Positions 16,574 to 25,301 of a stretch of 49,444 bases of DNA are shown here, piece after piece. This stretch comes from Tardiphaga sp. (GTDB taxonomy: Bacteria; Pseudomonadota; Alphaproteobacteria; Rhizobiales; Xanthobacteraceae): NCBI GenBank assembly GCA_030147505.1, contig JASBVG010000043.1, positions 1 to 49,444 of the forward strand, given 5' to 3'. Each line of letters begins with the position of its first letter. Position 1 is the first letter of the stretch. The notes beneath the pieces were generated by a model. The model saw only the letters and a program-made list of their open reading frames with translations, ran no database searches and was not told where the DNA came from. The position numbers and the translations under genes were made by a program.

Positions 16574-16652
16574 CACTTAGTCCGCCACTGCTGTTTGCGG
16601 GGCCTCTTCGGGCGTGTCAGTAGGCATTATCTCCGGTCAGTTTGTTGATAGG

Positions 16653-16883
16653 TCAGACGCTTGCCAACGGTCTTGAATGGCCTGGCCCGATTGGCGCGCG
16701 CCGCATTATTGATCCCAAGCGCCGTGCGCTTGCTGCAGCGGAAATCGAACTCCGCAAGACGCCGACCTTCAGCGACCAGATCGGCCCATCCCCGTCCCAC
16801 ACACGGGTAGGTGTGCAGGTGAAGGTTTCACCCGACAGGGCGACGACAACGGCTGAAAACAGCAGGAATCCGAGAATTGTCAT
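16653..16883 (-). pseudogene. Truncated thermonuclease-like (SNase) gene remnant
   Basis: The minus-strand frame from ATG at 16883 begins with a signal-peptide-like hydrophobic stretch and continues to TCTPTRVWDGDGPIW, a start typical of secreted staphylococcal-nuclease-like proteins of sphingomonads. After that point similarity to the family is lost and the frame ends at about 76 residues, without the catalytic core. A second frame runs on after a shift, but I cannot match it to the family. The gene fragment stands opposite in direction to its phage neighbours and is best read as a broken cargo gene. The frame extends upstream to 17117, overlapping the terminase small subunit, which is not credible. 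Confidence 0.45.
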
Positions 16884-16943
16884 GGCCGGAACGTTGGTGG
16901 TGGGAGCAGGCGGGTCATGACGCATAGTTGAGGGGCCGACCAA

Positions 16944-17426
16944 GTGAAACCCGGCACCAAACCCAAACCGACCCATCTGAAGCTGATCGAGGGCAACCGC
17001 GGCAAGCGGCCCCTTAATCGCAAGGAGGCAAGGACTATCCCGGCGCTGCCGGCACCGCCGCCCCATCTGACCGCCGATGCGCTCGAGGAATGGAACCGTG
17101 TGGCGGTCTGGCTGCACCGGATCGGCCTTCTGTCCGAAGTCGATCGCGCGGCTCTCGCTGCCTACGCCCAGGCCTATGGTCGTTGGGTCCAGGCGGAGCG
17201 AGCCATCACGAAGATGGCCGAGAAGGACCAGTTGACCGGCGGCCTGATGATCAAGACCTCAAACGGCAATGCCATCCAGAATCCGCTCGTCGGCACCGCC
17301 AACAAGGCTGCGGCGGACATGATGCGCTACGCCGCCGAATTCGGGATGACCCCCAGTGCCAGAAGCCGGATCGAAAGCCAGGCGTCGGATCAAGATTCCG
17401 ACCCCGCCGACCGCTTCTTCGCCTGA
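16944..17426 (+). CDS. Phage terminase small subunit, P27 family
   Basis: A 160-residue protein beginning KPGTKPKPTHLKLIEGNRGKRP, the basic N-terminus typical of P27-type small terminase subunits, followed by the LTADALEEWNRVAVWLHRIGLL helix segment and a C-terminal FGMTPSARSRI. It recognises phage DNA and hands it to the large subunit for packaging. GTG start with a GAGGGG site upstream. Overlaps the large-subunit gene by 71 bases when the latter begins at 17356. Confidence 0.93.
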   Translation: MKPGTKPKPTHLKLIEGNRGKRPLNRKEARTIPALPAPPPHLTADALEEWNRVAVWLHRIGLLSEVDRAALAAYAQAYGRWVQAERAITKMAEKDQLTGGLMIKTSNGNAIQNPLVGTANKAAADMMRYAAEFGMTPSARSRIESQASDQDSDPADRFFA

Positions 17427-19266
17427 CCGGACCACCGATTACGCCCGCGCGGTCGTCGCTGGCGACATCGTCGCCGGGCCCCATGTCCGCAATGCCTGCC
17501 GCCGGCACCTGGATGATCTGAAACGTAACGACGGCATCCGGTTTGATGTCGAGGCTGCCGCTCATGCGTTCGGCTTCTTCGAGGAGGTACTCAAACTTTC
17601 CGAAGGCCAGTTTGAGGGTCGAGAGTTCGAGCTTCAGCCCAGCCAAGCTTTCATTCTCGGCTCACTGTTCGGCTGGAAGCGCGCAGATGGCACCCGGCGA
17701 TTTCGCCGGGCCTATATCGAGCAGGGCAAGGGCAGCGGAAAATCTCCCCTCGCGGGAGGTATCGGTCTGTACGGCATGACGGCCGACGGTGAGGCCGGTG
17801 CCCAGATTTACGCGGCGGCGGCGAAGAAGGAGCAGGCCCAGATCCTGTTCCAGGATGCTTGCAAGATGGTCCGCGCTTCTCCCGGTCTCTCGCGGCGGCT
17901 GCAATTTTCGGGCGGCATGGGGCGCGAGTTCAATATTGCCCATCACGTGAGCGGCAGCTTCTTCCGGCCGGTCTCACGAGACACGGGCAAGACCGGCTCG
18001 GGGCCCCGCCCCTATTTCGTGCTTGCGGATGAGGTTCACGAGCTGCCCGACCGGGCGATCATCGAGATGCTGGAACGCGGCTTCAAGTTTCGGCGGCAGC
18101 CGCTGCTGTTCATGATCACGAACTCGGGCAGCGATCGGAACTCGGTCGCCTGGGAAGAACATGAGCACGCGATCAAGGTCGCGGCCGGAAATCACGATGC
18201 GGTGACGGACCCGACCTATATTGGCGAGGTCATCGACGACACAACGTTCGGCTTCGTCTGCAGCCTGGACGAGGGAGACGATCCGCTTTCGGACCCGTCA
18301 TGCTGGATCAAGGCGAACCCGCTTCTCGGCGTGACGATCACCCAGGAATATCTGACCGAGGTCGTCGCCCAGGCAAAGGCGATCCCGGGCAAGCTCAACA
18401 GCATCCTGCGCCTTCATTTCTGTGTCTGGACCGATGCTGAGACGGCATGGATGACGCGGGCCACGCTGGAGCCCTGCCTCGCCGACTTCGATCCGGCCGA
18501 GCATCAGGGCAAGCAGGCGTGGGCCGCGCTGGACCTGTCGCAGAACCGGGACATCACCGCCAAGGCGATGGTCGTCATTACCGGTGAAGTCGAACTCGAG
18601 GCCGAGCGCGACGGCGAGATCCAGACCGTCATCAAGCCGACATACGACGCCTGGATCGAGGCATGGACGCCGGGGGACACAGCGGGCGCACGCGCGCTGC
18701 GGGACAAGCAGCCTTATCCCGAGTGGATCGAGGCGGGGCACCTTCAGGCGCCGAAGGGTCAGAGCATCCGCTTCGATCATGTCGCGCAGGCGGTCGCCGA
18801 GGACGCGCATGATTTCGACCTGCAGGCGGTCGCTTATGACCGTTACGCGTTCAAGCGGGGCTTCGAGCCCGAGTGCGAGAAGCTCGGCATCTCGGTTCAC
18901 TTTGTCGAGCACCCGCAGGGCGGCACCAAGAAGGGTAAGCCTACCGAGGCAATGAAGGAAGCGGCCCAGGCCGAGGAACGCGAAGCCGAAGGCCTCTGGA
19001 TGCCCGGCTCGGTTCGCGAGCTTGAGGATGCGCTTCTTGAGGGTCGCATCCGCCTCAAGCGCAACCCCGTCCTGATCTCGGCAATGATGAGCGCGGTCAC
19101 TGACGAGGACCGCTGGGGCAACCGCTGGCTGGCAAAGGAGCGCGCGGTGAACAAGATCGACGCCGCCGTCGCCTTGGCCATGGCCATCGGCGCCGCGACC
19201 GCGATGGTCGGTGGCAGAGACAGTTCGGTGGACGACTTCATCGCAGCCATGAAGGCCCCTGCCTGA
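17356..19266 (+). CDS. Phage terminase large subunit
   Basis: A 636-residue packaging motor. The ATPase domain carries Walker A QGKGSGKS near residues 123-130 and Walker B with VLADEVHEL near residue 222; the C-terminal part (from about 380, ALDLSQNRD) holds the RNase H-like nuclease acidic residues. This is the Terminase_1/HK97-type large subunit. It cuts concatemers and pumps DNA into the prohead. The upstream GTG at 17356 gives a long overlap with the small subunit; a later start would remove part of a plausible N-terminus. Stop overlaps the portal start by 1 base. Confidence 0.95.
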   Translation: MPEAGSKARRRIKIPTPPTASSPDRTTDYARAVVAGDIVAGPHVRNACRRHLDDLKRNDGIRFDVEAAAHAFGFFEEVLKLSEGQFEGREFELQPSQAFILGSLFGWKRADGTRRFRRAYIEQGKGSGKSPLAGGIGLYGMTADGEAGAQIYAAAAKKEQAQILFQDACKMVRASPGLSRRLQFSGGMGREFNIAHHVSGSFFRPVSRDTGKTGSGPRPYFVLADEVHELPDRAIIEMLERGFKFRRQPLLFMITNSGSDRNSVAWEEHEHAIKVAAGNHDAVTDPTYIGEVIDDTTFGFVCSLDEGDDPLSDPSCWIKANPLLGVTITQEYLTEVVAQAKAIPGKLNSILRLHFCVWTDAETAWMTRATLEPCLADFDPAEHQGKQAWAALDLSQNRDITAKAMVVITGEVELEAERDGEIQTVIKPTYDAWIEAWTPGDTAGARALRDKQPYPEWIEAGHLQAPKGQSIRFDHVAQAVAEDAHDFDLQAVAYDRYAFKRGFEPECEKLGISVHFVEHPQGGTKKGKPTEAMKEAAQAEEREAEGLWMPGSVRELEDALLEGRIRLKRNPVLISAMMSAVTDEDRWGNRWLAKERAVNKIDAAVALAMAIGAATAMVGGRDSSVDDFIAAMKAPA

Positions 19267-20576
19267 TGGCGTGGGGTCTCATGGACTGGCTGGGCTTCAG
19301 CCGGGCGAAACTCTCGGGGCGCGACGGAAAGGATGGCCGCTATTGGCCGAACGGAGATCCGCGCGTCGGGCAGGCAACCCCCGCGTCGGTGCTGGGCCTG
19401 TCCACTGCATGGGCGTGCGTTCGGCTCAAGTCGCGGGTCGTCGGCTCGCTGCCGATCAGCATGTTCGAGAAGTCCGGATCGACGGCCCGGCGCGAGCGGC
19501 AGGATCACTGGCTCTACACGCTTCTGCACGACAGCCCGAACGCCGAGCAGTCACCCTGCGAATGGCTGTCGGGCCAGATCGGCAATCTCGACCTTTGGGG
19601 GAATGGCTATTCCGAACGGGCAATAGGCGCGCTCGGCCGCACAACGGCGCTGACGCCGCTCCCCTCGGACAGCATGCATGTGCGCCGCGATCGCCAAGGG
19701 TCGCGCGTCTACAGCTTCAACGACCGGGGCAAGAGCGAAACCCTGCCCGAAGAGAAGATCCTGCATCTGCGCGGCCTCACCCTCGGCGGGGATGTTGGCT
19801 TGTCCGCGGTGCAGGCTGGCTGCCGATCTCTGTCAGGGTCGCTCTCCGCCGATCGCACCGCGACGAATATCGTCGCGCGTGGGCTTCAGGTCGCGGGCTT
19901 CATGGAAACCGGCCAGAGCAAGCTGTCACCCGAGCAGCGCGGCGACCTGGTCGACATCTTCGACGCCTTCACCGGCTCGGACAGCGCCGGCAAGATCATG
20001 CCGCTGGAGAAGGATTTCAAATTCGCCCCGCTGCGGATGAACCCGCAGGAGGCGCAGCTGCTGGAGTCGCGCAGCTTCAATATCGAGGAGGTCTGTCGCT
20101 GGTTCGACACGCCCCCGATATTGATCGGCCACGCCGCCAACGGACAGACGATGTGGGGCTCGGGCGTCGAGCAGCTGTTCATCGCCTGGCTGACGATCAA
20201 CCTGAACCCGCTGCTCGTCAGCATTGAGCAGGCTATCCGCAAGCAGCTCCTGCCGCCGGCTGAGCGCGCCAGCCTGAAGGCCGAGTTCAATCGCGAGGCC
20301 ATGCTGGCCACCGACAGTGCGGCGCGCGCGCAGCTATATTCGTCCCTCGGCCAGAACGGTGTGATGACCCGCAACGAGATGCGCGCGAAGGAAAACCTCC
20401 CCGCCCAGCCCGGCGGAGACGTGCTGACCGTCCAGTCAAACCTTATTCCGCTCGACCAGCTTGGGAAAGCCAGCCCTGACGGGCAGCAGGCCCGTGACGC
20501 ACTCCTGAAATGGCTCGCCCTCGGCAACGCCGGCAACGGGCAGCCCTTCCCGGGCGATCCTTATTCCCGCGCCTGA
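19266..20576 (+). CDS. Phage portal protein, HK97 family
   Basis: A 436-residue portal. The region STAWACVRLKSRVVGSLP near residue 45 and the downstream FDTPPILIGHAANGQTMWG segment are typical of HK97-type portals. Twelve copies form the ring through which DNA enters and leaves, and to which the tail connects. Order terminase-portal-protease-capsid is the standard HK97 arrangement. Confidence 0.96.
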   Translation: MAWGLMDWLGFSRAKLSGRDGKDGRYWPNGDPRVGQATPASVLGLSTAWACVRLKSRVVGSLPISMFEKSGSTARRERQDHWLYTLLHDSPNAEQSPCEWLSGQIGNLDLWGNGYSERAIGALGRTTALTPLPSDSMHVRRDRQGSRVYSFNDRGKSETLPEEKILHLRGLTLGGDVGLSAVQAGCRSLSGSLSADRTATNIVARGLQVAGFMETGQSKLSPEQRGDLVDIFDAFTGSDSAGKIMPLEKDFKFAPLRMNPQEAQLLESRSFNIEEVCRWFDTPPILIGHAANGQTMWGSGVEQLFIAWLTINLNPLLVSIEQAIRKQLLPPAERASLKAEFNREAMLATDSAARAQLYSSLGQNGVMTRNEMRAKENLPAQPGGDVLTVQSNLIPLDQLGKASPDGQQARDALLKWLALGNAGNGQPFPGDPYSRA

Positions 20577-20592
20577 ACGCCGGAGGAAAATC

Positions 20593-21216
20593 ATGAATCA
20601 GCTGTCTTACGGCTTCGAGATCAAGCAGATCGACGAGGCCGGCTACATCGCGGGTGTCGCGGCGGGATACGGCAATGTCGACCACGGCAACGATCGGATC
20701 ATTCCCGGCGCGCTGACGAAGTCCATCATGGGCCGATCACACGTCCCGATGCTGCTATTTCATGATCAGAAGCGGCCGATCGGCGCGTGGGGCAAGTTCA
20801 ACGAAGGCCAGGACGGTCTCGCGGTCGAGGGCCGCATCGCCATGAAGACCCGCGCCGGCCAGGAAGCGCACGCGCTCGCCGAGGCCAAGGCGCTGCCGGG
20901 CCTCTCGATCGGCTACAATCCGCTGATCAAACGAATGCAGGGCAAGGTCAGGGAACTGGTCGAGCTGGCGCTGCACGAAATCTCGCTGGTCACGATCCCG
21001 ATGAATGACCGGACGCTGATCACCAACGTCAAAGAGCTTCTGGATGGCGGCAATCTGCCGTCTGTCCGCGAATTTGAGGAGTTCCTGCGGGACGCAGGCG
21101 GCTTCTCGAAGAGCCTTGCCGCGGCAATCGCGGCCAAGGCGACGCCGCATCTTCGGGGGGAGCCCGAGGCGAAGGCGGATGACCTGGCCGAGTTCCTGAT
21201 CGGACTGCGCGCCTGA
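20593..21216 (+). CDS. HK97-family prohead protease
   Basis: A 207-residue protease that trims the capsid scaffold during maturation. The N-terminus has GVAAGYGNVDHGNDRIIPGA, then MLLFHDQKRPIG with the candidate catalytic His, and the LPGLSIGYNP segment with the catalytic Ser; these are the conserved positions of this herpesvirus-protease-like family. Start is preceded by GGAGG. Confidence 0.95.
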   Translation: MNQLSYGFEIKQIDEAGYIAGVAAGYGNVDHGNDRIIPGALTKSIMGRSHVPMLLFHDQKRPIGAWGKFNEGQDGLAVEGRIAMKTRAGQEAHALAEAKALPGLSIGYNPLIKRMQGKVRELVELALHEISLVTIPMNDRTLITNVKELLDGGNLPSVREFEEFLRDAGGFSKSLAAAIAAKATPHLRGEPEAKADDLAEFLIGLRA

Positions 21217-21247
21217 TTTCCCTCTGCCACGAAAGGGCACTCCTGAA

Positions 21248-22474
21248 ATGACGACCGAGACCAAGTCGGTGGCCGAGCTGGCCGCCGAAACCAAAGCCGC
21301 GTTCGACAAGAAATTCGACGAGGTCAAAGCCATCGCCGACGAGGCGCTGGGCAAGATCGCCAAGGGCGAGGATTTGACCAAATCGGTCAAGGAGCTGGCC
21401 GACCAGGCGATCACCGGTCTGACCGAGGCCAAGGCCCGGCTCGACGACGTCGAGCAGAAGATGGCCCGCAAGGCCGGCGAGATCGTCGAAACCACGAAGT
21501 CGGCGGGCTATACGTTCATCGAGAACGATGAGGTCAAGGCGTTCCTCGCCAATCCCCGAGGCGGTGTTCGTCTGAGCGTCGAGTGCAAGGCGATCATCTC
21601 GAGCCTGCTGACCGACGCCGACGGCTCTGCCGGTGACCTGCTCGTTCCGCAGCGCCTCGGCATCATCGCCCCGGTCGTGCGCCGCCTGACCATCCGCGAC
21701 CTGTTGATGCCGGGCCGCACCAATCAGGCCTCGATCCAATATCCCAAGGAGACCGGCTTCACCAATTCGGCCGCGACCCATACCGAGACCGCCGGCACCA
21801 CCAAGCCGCAGTCGGAGATCAAGTTCGATATCGTGACGACCTCGGTCACCACGATCGCCCACTGGGTGCTCGCCACCCGCCAGATCCTCGACGATGCTCC
21901 GATGCTTCAGAGCTACATCGACGGTCGGCTGCGCTACGGGCTCAAGCTGGTCGAAGAGAACCAGCTGCTCAACGGTGGCGGCACCGGCACCGATCTGAAC
22001 GGCATCTACACCCAGGCGACGGCGTCGACCGCCAACCTCGCCGTCGTGTCGGCGCCGACCAAGATCGACGTCATCCGCGTGGCGATGCTCCAGGCGACGC
22101 TGGCGGAGTTCCCGCCGAACGGCGTTGTGCTCCACCCGACCGACTGGGCCGGGATCGAACTGACCAAGGACACGGCGGGCGCCTATATCATCGGCTCGCC
22201 CCAGGACAGCGCACAGCCGCGCCTCTGGGGTCTTCCGGTGGTCGAGACGCAGGCCATGGCTCTCGACAAGTTCCTCGTCGGCTCGTTCAACATGGGCGCG
22301 CAGATCTTCGACCGCGAAGATGCCAACGTCGCGGTCAGCACCGAGGACAGCGACAATTTCCGCAAGAACCTCGTGACGATCCTCGCCGAAGAGCGCCTGG
22401 CGCTCGCGGTGTACCGTCCGGAGAGCTTCGTGAAGGGCGACTTCTCGGATCAGATCACCGACCTGACCTCGTAA
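21248..22474 (+). CDS. Major capsid protein, HK97 family
   Basis: A 408-residue capsid precursor. Residues 1-100 are a charged coiled-coil, the delta-domain scaffold normally removed by the protease; the HK97 fold starts near residue 115 (DADGSAGDLLVPQ) and runs to the end, with the usual QASIQYPKETGFTN and late RLALAVYRPESFVKGDF segments. A strong terminator-like hairpin follows, as often found after this most highly expressed phage gene. Confidence 0.96.
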   Translation: MTTETKSVAELAAETKAAFDKKFDEVKAIADEALGKIAKGEDLTKSVKELADQAITGLTEAKARLDDVEQKMARKAGEIVETTKSAGYTFIENDEVKAFLANPRGGVRLSVECKAIISSLLTDADGSAGDLLVPQRLGIIAPVVRRLTIRDLLMPGRTNQASIQYPKETGFTNSAATHTETAGTTKPQSEIKFDIVTTSVTTIAHWVLATRQILDDAPMLQSYIDGRLRYGLKLVEENQLLNGGGTGTDLNGIYTQATASTANLAVVSAPTKIDVIRVAMLQATLAEFPPNGVVLHPTDWAGIELTKDTAGAYIIGSPQDSAQPRLWGLPVVETQAMALDKFLVGSFNMGAQIFDREDANVAVSTEDSDNFRKNLVTILAEERLALAVYRPESFVKGDFSDQITDLTS

Positions 22475-22488
22475 ATTCCCTCGCAACT

Positions 22489-22521
22489 GAGGGGGCTGGC
22501 TTCGGCTGGCCCCTCCTTTTT
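22489..22521 (+). terminator. Intrinsic terminator after the capsid gene
   Basis: GAGGGG (22489-22494) pairs with CCCCTC (22510-22515), with further pairing possible inside, followed by CTTTTT (22516-22521). It would partly end transcription after the capsid gene and lower expression of the downstream joining genes. Confidence 0.75.
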
Positions 22522-22558
22522 CGACCGCCGTGAGCGACGGTCCAGAAAGGAGATCCCC

Positions 22559-22768
22559 ATGAAACTCAAGGCCAACGACACGGTGCATGTCAGTTCCGTC
22601 AAGGCTGACAACCTGCTGACTGGCGAGATTTTCGAGGTCGAGGATTCGATCGGCGAGGATCTGATCAAGCGCAAACTGGCGACCCGGGTCACCGACGATG
22701 CGCAGATCGGCGCCCCCGCGCCGGCCGCCGCGAACAAGGGCATCACGCCCACCAGGAAGAAGGGCTGA
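22559..22768 (+). CDS. Small hypothetical protein after the capsid gene
   Basis: A 69-residue protein, preceded by AAGGAG. It begins as a compact beta-rich domain (KLKANDTVHVSSVKADNLLTG) and ends in a flexible Ala/Pro and Lys tail. Small proteins at this place in HK97-type phages are often head accessory proteins, but no family can be named. Confidence 0.6.
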   Translation: MKLKANDTVHVSSVKADNLLTGEIFEVEDSIGEDLIKRKLATRVTDDAQIGAPAPAAANKGITPTRKKG

Positions 22769-22771
22769 GCC

Positions 22772-23113
22772 ATGGCGCGCGGATCTCGCTATTCTCCGGC
22801 CGGCCGCCGCGCCGCGAGCCGCGCCGCCGACGCAGTCTCGAAGCTGCCGGCCTGCTCGGTTCTGCCGGCGATCACCGGCACGACAACGGAGGGCGAGACC
22901 CTGACCTGCTCAAGCGGGACGTGGAGCAAGACGCCGACCTTTACCTATCAGTGGCTCCGTTCCGGGGTGCCGATCATCGGGGCGACCGCCGCGATCCGCC
23001 TGCTGTCAGCGAACGACGTGGGCGCGGCCATGAGCTGCACCGTGAAAGCCACCAAGTCGGGGGTCTCGGCGGTCGCAACCAGCGCCGCCACCACCGCCAT
23101 CGTCGCCTCCTGA
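22772..23113 (+). CDS. Ig-like domain protein next to the capsid gene
   Basis: A 113-residue protein. After a basic N-terminus of about 25 residues there is one Ig-like beta-sandwich (about residues 30-110) with TYQWLRSGVPIIGATA and two cysteines (in LTCSSG and MSCTVK) positioned as the classic Ig disulfide pair. Ig-like proteins beside capsid genes often decorate the virion surface and can bind carbohydrate. The start is 3 bases after the previous stop. Decoration is inferred. Confidence 0.65.
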   Translation: MARGSRYSPAGRRAASRAADAVSKLPACSVLPAITGTTTEGETLTCSSGTWSKTPTFTYQWLRSGVPIIGATAAIRLLSANDVGAAMSCTVKATKSGVSAVATSAATTAIVAS

Positions 23114-23174
23114 CGCCCGCAGGCGCGAGCCGCTGGGCGGTCCGCCCATCCCGCAGCCTTCCACGGAGGCCGAT

Positions 23175-23747
23175 ATGCGCGTTATCGTCGTGACGCCTCC
23201 CGCCCCGGTCGTTACCTTCGCCGACGCCGCGGCTCGCCTGAAGCTGGGTAGCGGCATCGCCCAGCAGGCGGATGTTGAGAGCATGATCGCTGGTGCGACC
23301 GCGATGTTCGATGGGCCAGCCGGGGGTTGGCTGGGCCGCGCGATCGGCTCGCAGACGCTCGAGATGCGGTGCGACGGATTCACAGATTGCCACGGCAATC
23401 CGCTAAGGCTGCCGTTCCCGCCGATCACGTCGATCAGCAGCGTAAAATACCTGGACCAGGCCGGGGTTGAGCAGACTGTGTCGTCGGCAAGTTACGAGCT
23501 GGTCGACCGCGACCTGCTCCCCTCCTTGTCGGGCTCGTTCCCCTCGGCGCTCGCGCGATCTGAGGCGGTCCGCGTCCGCTATGTCGCCGGCTATTCGGCA
23601 GTCCCTGCCAATATCAAGAATGGCATCCTGCTGGCCGTCGGCGACATGTACCGATTCCGTGAGACGCTCGCTGTGACGACCGTCGAACAACTACCTTCGG
23701 CCGCCAGTATCGAAAGCCTCCTCGGCACGCTGAGGGTGTATCGCTGA
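23175..23747 (+). CDS. Head-tail connector protein (phage gp6-like)
   Basis: A 190-residue helical protein with the layout of HK97 gp6-type adaptors: VTFADAAARLKLG at the start, an IAGATAMFDGPAGGWLGRAIG region, a beta insertion with the LPFPPITSISSVKYLDQAG pattern, and a final NIKNGILLAVGDMYRFRE helix. It forms a ring below the portal. Its stop overlaps the next start by 1 base. Confidence 0.85.
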   Translation: MRVIVVTPPAPVVTFADAAARLKLGSGIAQQADVESMIAGATAMFDGPAGGWLGRAIGSQTLEMRCDGFTDCHGNPLRLPFPPITSISSVKYLDQAGVEQTVSSASYELVDRDLLPSLSGSFPSALARSEAVRVRYVAGYSAVPANIKNGILLAVGDMYRFRETLAVTTVEQLPSAASIESLLGTLRVYR

Positions 23748-24097
23748 TGCCCGGCCTCGATCGCGGCTCGCTCGACAAGTTCATCCGCATCGAGCGACCG
23801 GTCGCCGATGCCGGCTTCGACGGCGCCGGCTCGGGCAGCTGGGAGCTGATCGACGAGGTCTGGGCGAATGTGCAGGACGCCCTGCCGAGCCGCGGCGAGC
23901 GGCTGGCTGGCGGGATCAATGTAGCGGCACGGCCGGCTCGCGTTCGCATCGATTATCGCGAGGACATTACCGCCAGCATGCGGTTCGTTCTCGGCTCGCG
24001 GATCATGCAAATCGTGTCCGAGGGCGCGGAGCTGGGCCGCCAGGACGGCCTTGAATTCATGACCGAGGAATATCGGCCGGCGGGAAATCCGGCGTAG
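23747..24097 (+). CDS. Head closure / head-tail adaptor protein
   Basis: A 116-residue beta-rich protein with the typical head-closure pattern: a LDKFIRIERP start, WELIDEVWANVQDALPSRGERL in the middle and FVLGSRIMQIVSEGAELGRQDG near the end. It seals the connector after packaging. Overlaps the following gene by 1 base. Confidence 0.85.
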   Translation: MPGLDRGSLDKFIRIERPVADAGFDGAGSGSWELIDEVWANVQDALPSRGERLAGGINVAARPARVRIDYREDITASMRFVLGSRIMQIVSEGAELGRQDGLEFMTEEYRPAGNPA

Positions 24098-24624
24098 TGG
24101 CGCGTTCGAAAGGTGGCGCCGATGTCCGGCGCCTGATGCAGCAGCTGCCTGCCGATCTGGAGCGCAAGGTACTGCGTGGCGCAGGGCGCGTGGGCGGCAA
24201 CGTCATTGCTGACGAGATCCGGGCGAACACGAATTCGGACGATGTCCGGGGCTCGGTGAAGGTCAAGGTCGAAGCCGGCGACGGGCTGATAACGACCAGG
24301 ATCCAGGCGGTCGGCAAGGGAGCCTATCTGGCACCCTGGGAAGAATATGGCACCGATCCGCATTTCATCAGCGTGGATGACAGCCAGCGCGAGGGGCTGA
24401 GCGTCCGCAAGGTCAATGACCGGGTCAAGGCGGGATCGCTGGTCATCGGCGGGAAATTCGTCGGCACGACGGTCCATCATCCGGGCGCGAGGCCGCACCC
24501 GGTTTGGAGGCCCGCCCTCGATTTGAAGGCGGCGGACGCCATCGCTGCCGCGCAGGCTCACATCATCAAGAAGGTTACGCGCGCTGGCATCGTCGGTGGC
24601 GAGGATCGGGAGGACGGCGAATGA
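24097..24624 (+). CDS. HK97-gp10-like head-tail joining protein
   Basis: A 175-residue protein with the pattern of HK97 gp10 proteins: LMQQLPADLERKVLRGAGRV at the start, then APWEEYGTDPHF and a final HPGARPHPVWRPALD segment. It links the tail to the head. GTG start overlapping the previous stop by 1 base; ends in an ATGA overlap with the next gene. Confidence 0.88.
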   Translation: MARSKGGADVRRLMQQLPADLERKVLRGAGRVGGNVIADEIRANTNSDDVRGSVKVKVEAGDGLITTRIQAVGKGAYLAPWEEYGTDPHFISVDDSQREGLSVRKVNDRVKAGSLVIGGKFVGTTVHHPGARPHPVWRPALDLKAADAIAAAQAHIIKKVTRAGIVGGEDREDGE

Positions 24625-25019
24625 GCGGCGTCACGATCATCGGCGCTCTGCTCGGGGCGTCCGCCCCCCTCGTGACAACAATAGCAGCGACCCGGATCAA
24701 GGCTGGACGGCTGCCGGAAGACACCGATCTTCCCGCGCTGCTCGTCCGGCTGGTCAGCAGCATCGATCGCCAGAAGCTCGATGGCACGACCGACCGCGTC
24801 ACCGAGCGCGTGTCGGTGGCCGTTCGGGCCTCGAGCTACCGCGAGCAGCGGGTGGCGATCGGTCTAATTCGAGCGGCCTGCGCAGGCTTCGTCGGCGATG
24901 TCGCCGGCTTCAGCCGAGTGTCGGTGCTCACCGCAGGCCTTGGTCCCGACGTCAACGGGCCCGGCAACAGTTTCGAGCAGACGCAGGACTTCCGGGTCTC
25001 CTTCGACCAGGCGGCCTGA
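24621..25019 (+). CDS. Tail completion protein (DUF3168-like)
   Basis: A 132-residue protein. LLGASAPLVTTIAATRIKAGRLPEDTDLPALLV followed by a TERVSVAVRASSYREQ strand pair and a late QTQDFRVSFDQ end fits tail terminator proteins of the DUF3168 type, which cap the tail tube at the head side. The ATG start overlaps the preceding stop (ATGA); longer upstream frames are out of phase with any start signal. Confidence 0.75.
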   Translation: MSGVTIIGALLGASAPLVTTIAATRIKAGRLPEDTDLPALLVRLVSSIDRQKLDGTTDRVTERVSVAVRASSYREQRVAIGLIRAACAGFVGDVAGFSRVSVLTAGLGPDVNGPGNSFEQTQDFRVSFDQAA

Positions 25020-25038
25020 CCACCACAGGAGACGTAAA

Positions 25039-25236
25039 ATGGCCAAGACCAAAGACGCTTTCATCGTCCGCGATTTCAAGGATGCCGGCACGGAGCAGGA
25101 GTTCACCGCGGGCAAGATCGAGCAGATCGATGCCGGCTCGTTCGCCAATTACGAGGTCGCTGGCCTCGTCCGCGCCCCAACGGCCGACGACCGCAAGGGC
25201 TCTTCCACCACCCCGGCGCCGACCCCGGCCGCCTGA
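25039..25236 (+). CDS. Small tail-region protein
   Basis: A 65-residue protein starting MAKTKDAFIVRDFKDAG, with a short charged beta-rich domain and a Pro/Ala-rich tail. Preceded by an AGGAG site. It lies between the tail terminator and tube genes; no family recognised. Confidence 0.65.
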   Translation: MAKTKDAFIVRDFKDAGTEQEFTAGKIEQIDAGSFANYEVAGLVRAPTADDRKGSSTTPAPTPAA

Positions 25237-25241
25237 CCGAA

Positions 25242-25260
25242 TTGCCCGACTCCCGGGCAA
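25242..25260 (+). other. Hairpin between tail genes
   Basis: TTGCCCG (25242-25248) and CGGGCAA (25254-25260) form a 7-bp stem with a 5-base loop. No T-run follows, so it is more likely an mRNA-processing or stability element than a terminator. Confidence 0.45.
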
Positions 25261-25301
25261 TCTGCGCCGGCTAGACCGGCTCGCCAAAAGGAGCAAATGA
25301 G

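Noticed and set aside
16642..16920. 92-codon plus-strand frame before the terminase small subunit
   Set aside because: TTG start without ribosome binding site and no domain; the opposite strand has a better explanation as a nuclease remnant.
21029..22588. 519-codon minus-strand frame opposite the capsid gene
   Set aside because: It is the antisense of a certain capsid gene; long antisense frames are common in GC-rich DNA, and the composition (His/Arg/Gly-rich) is typical of such shadows.
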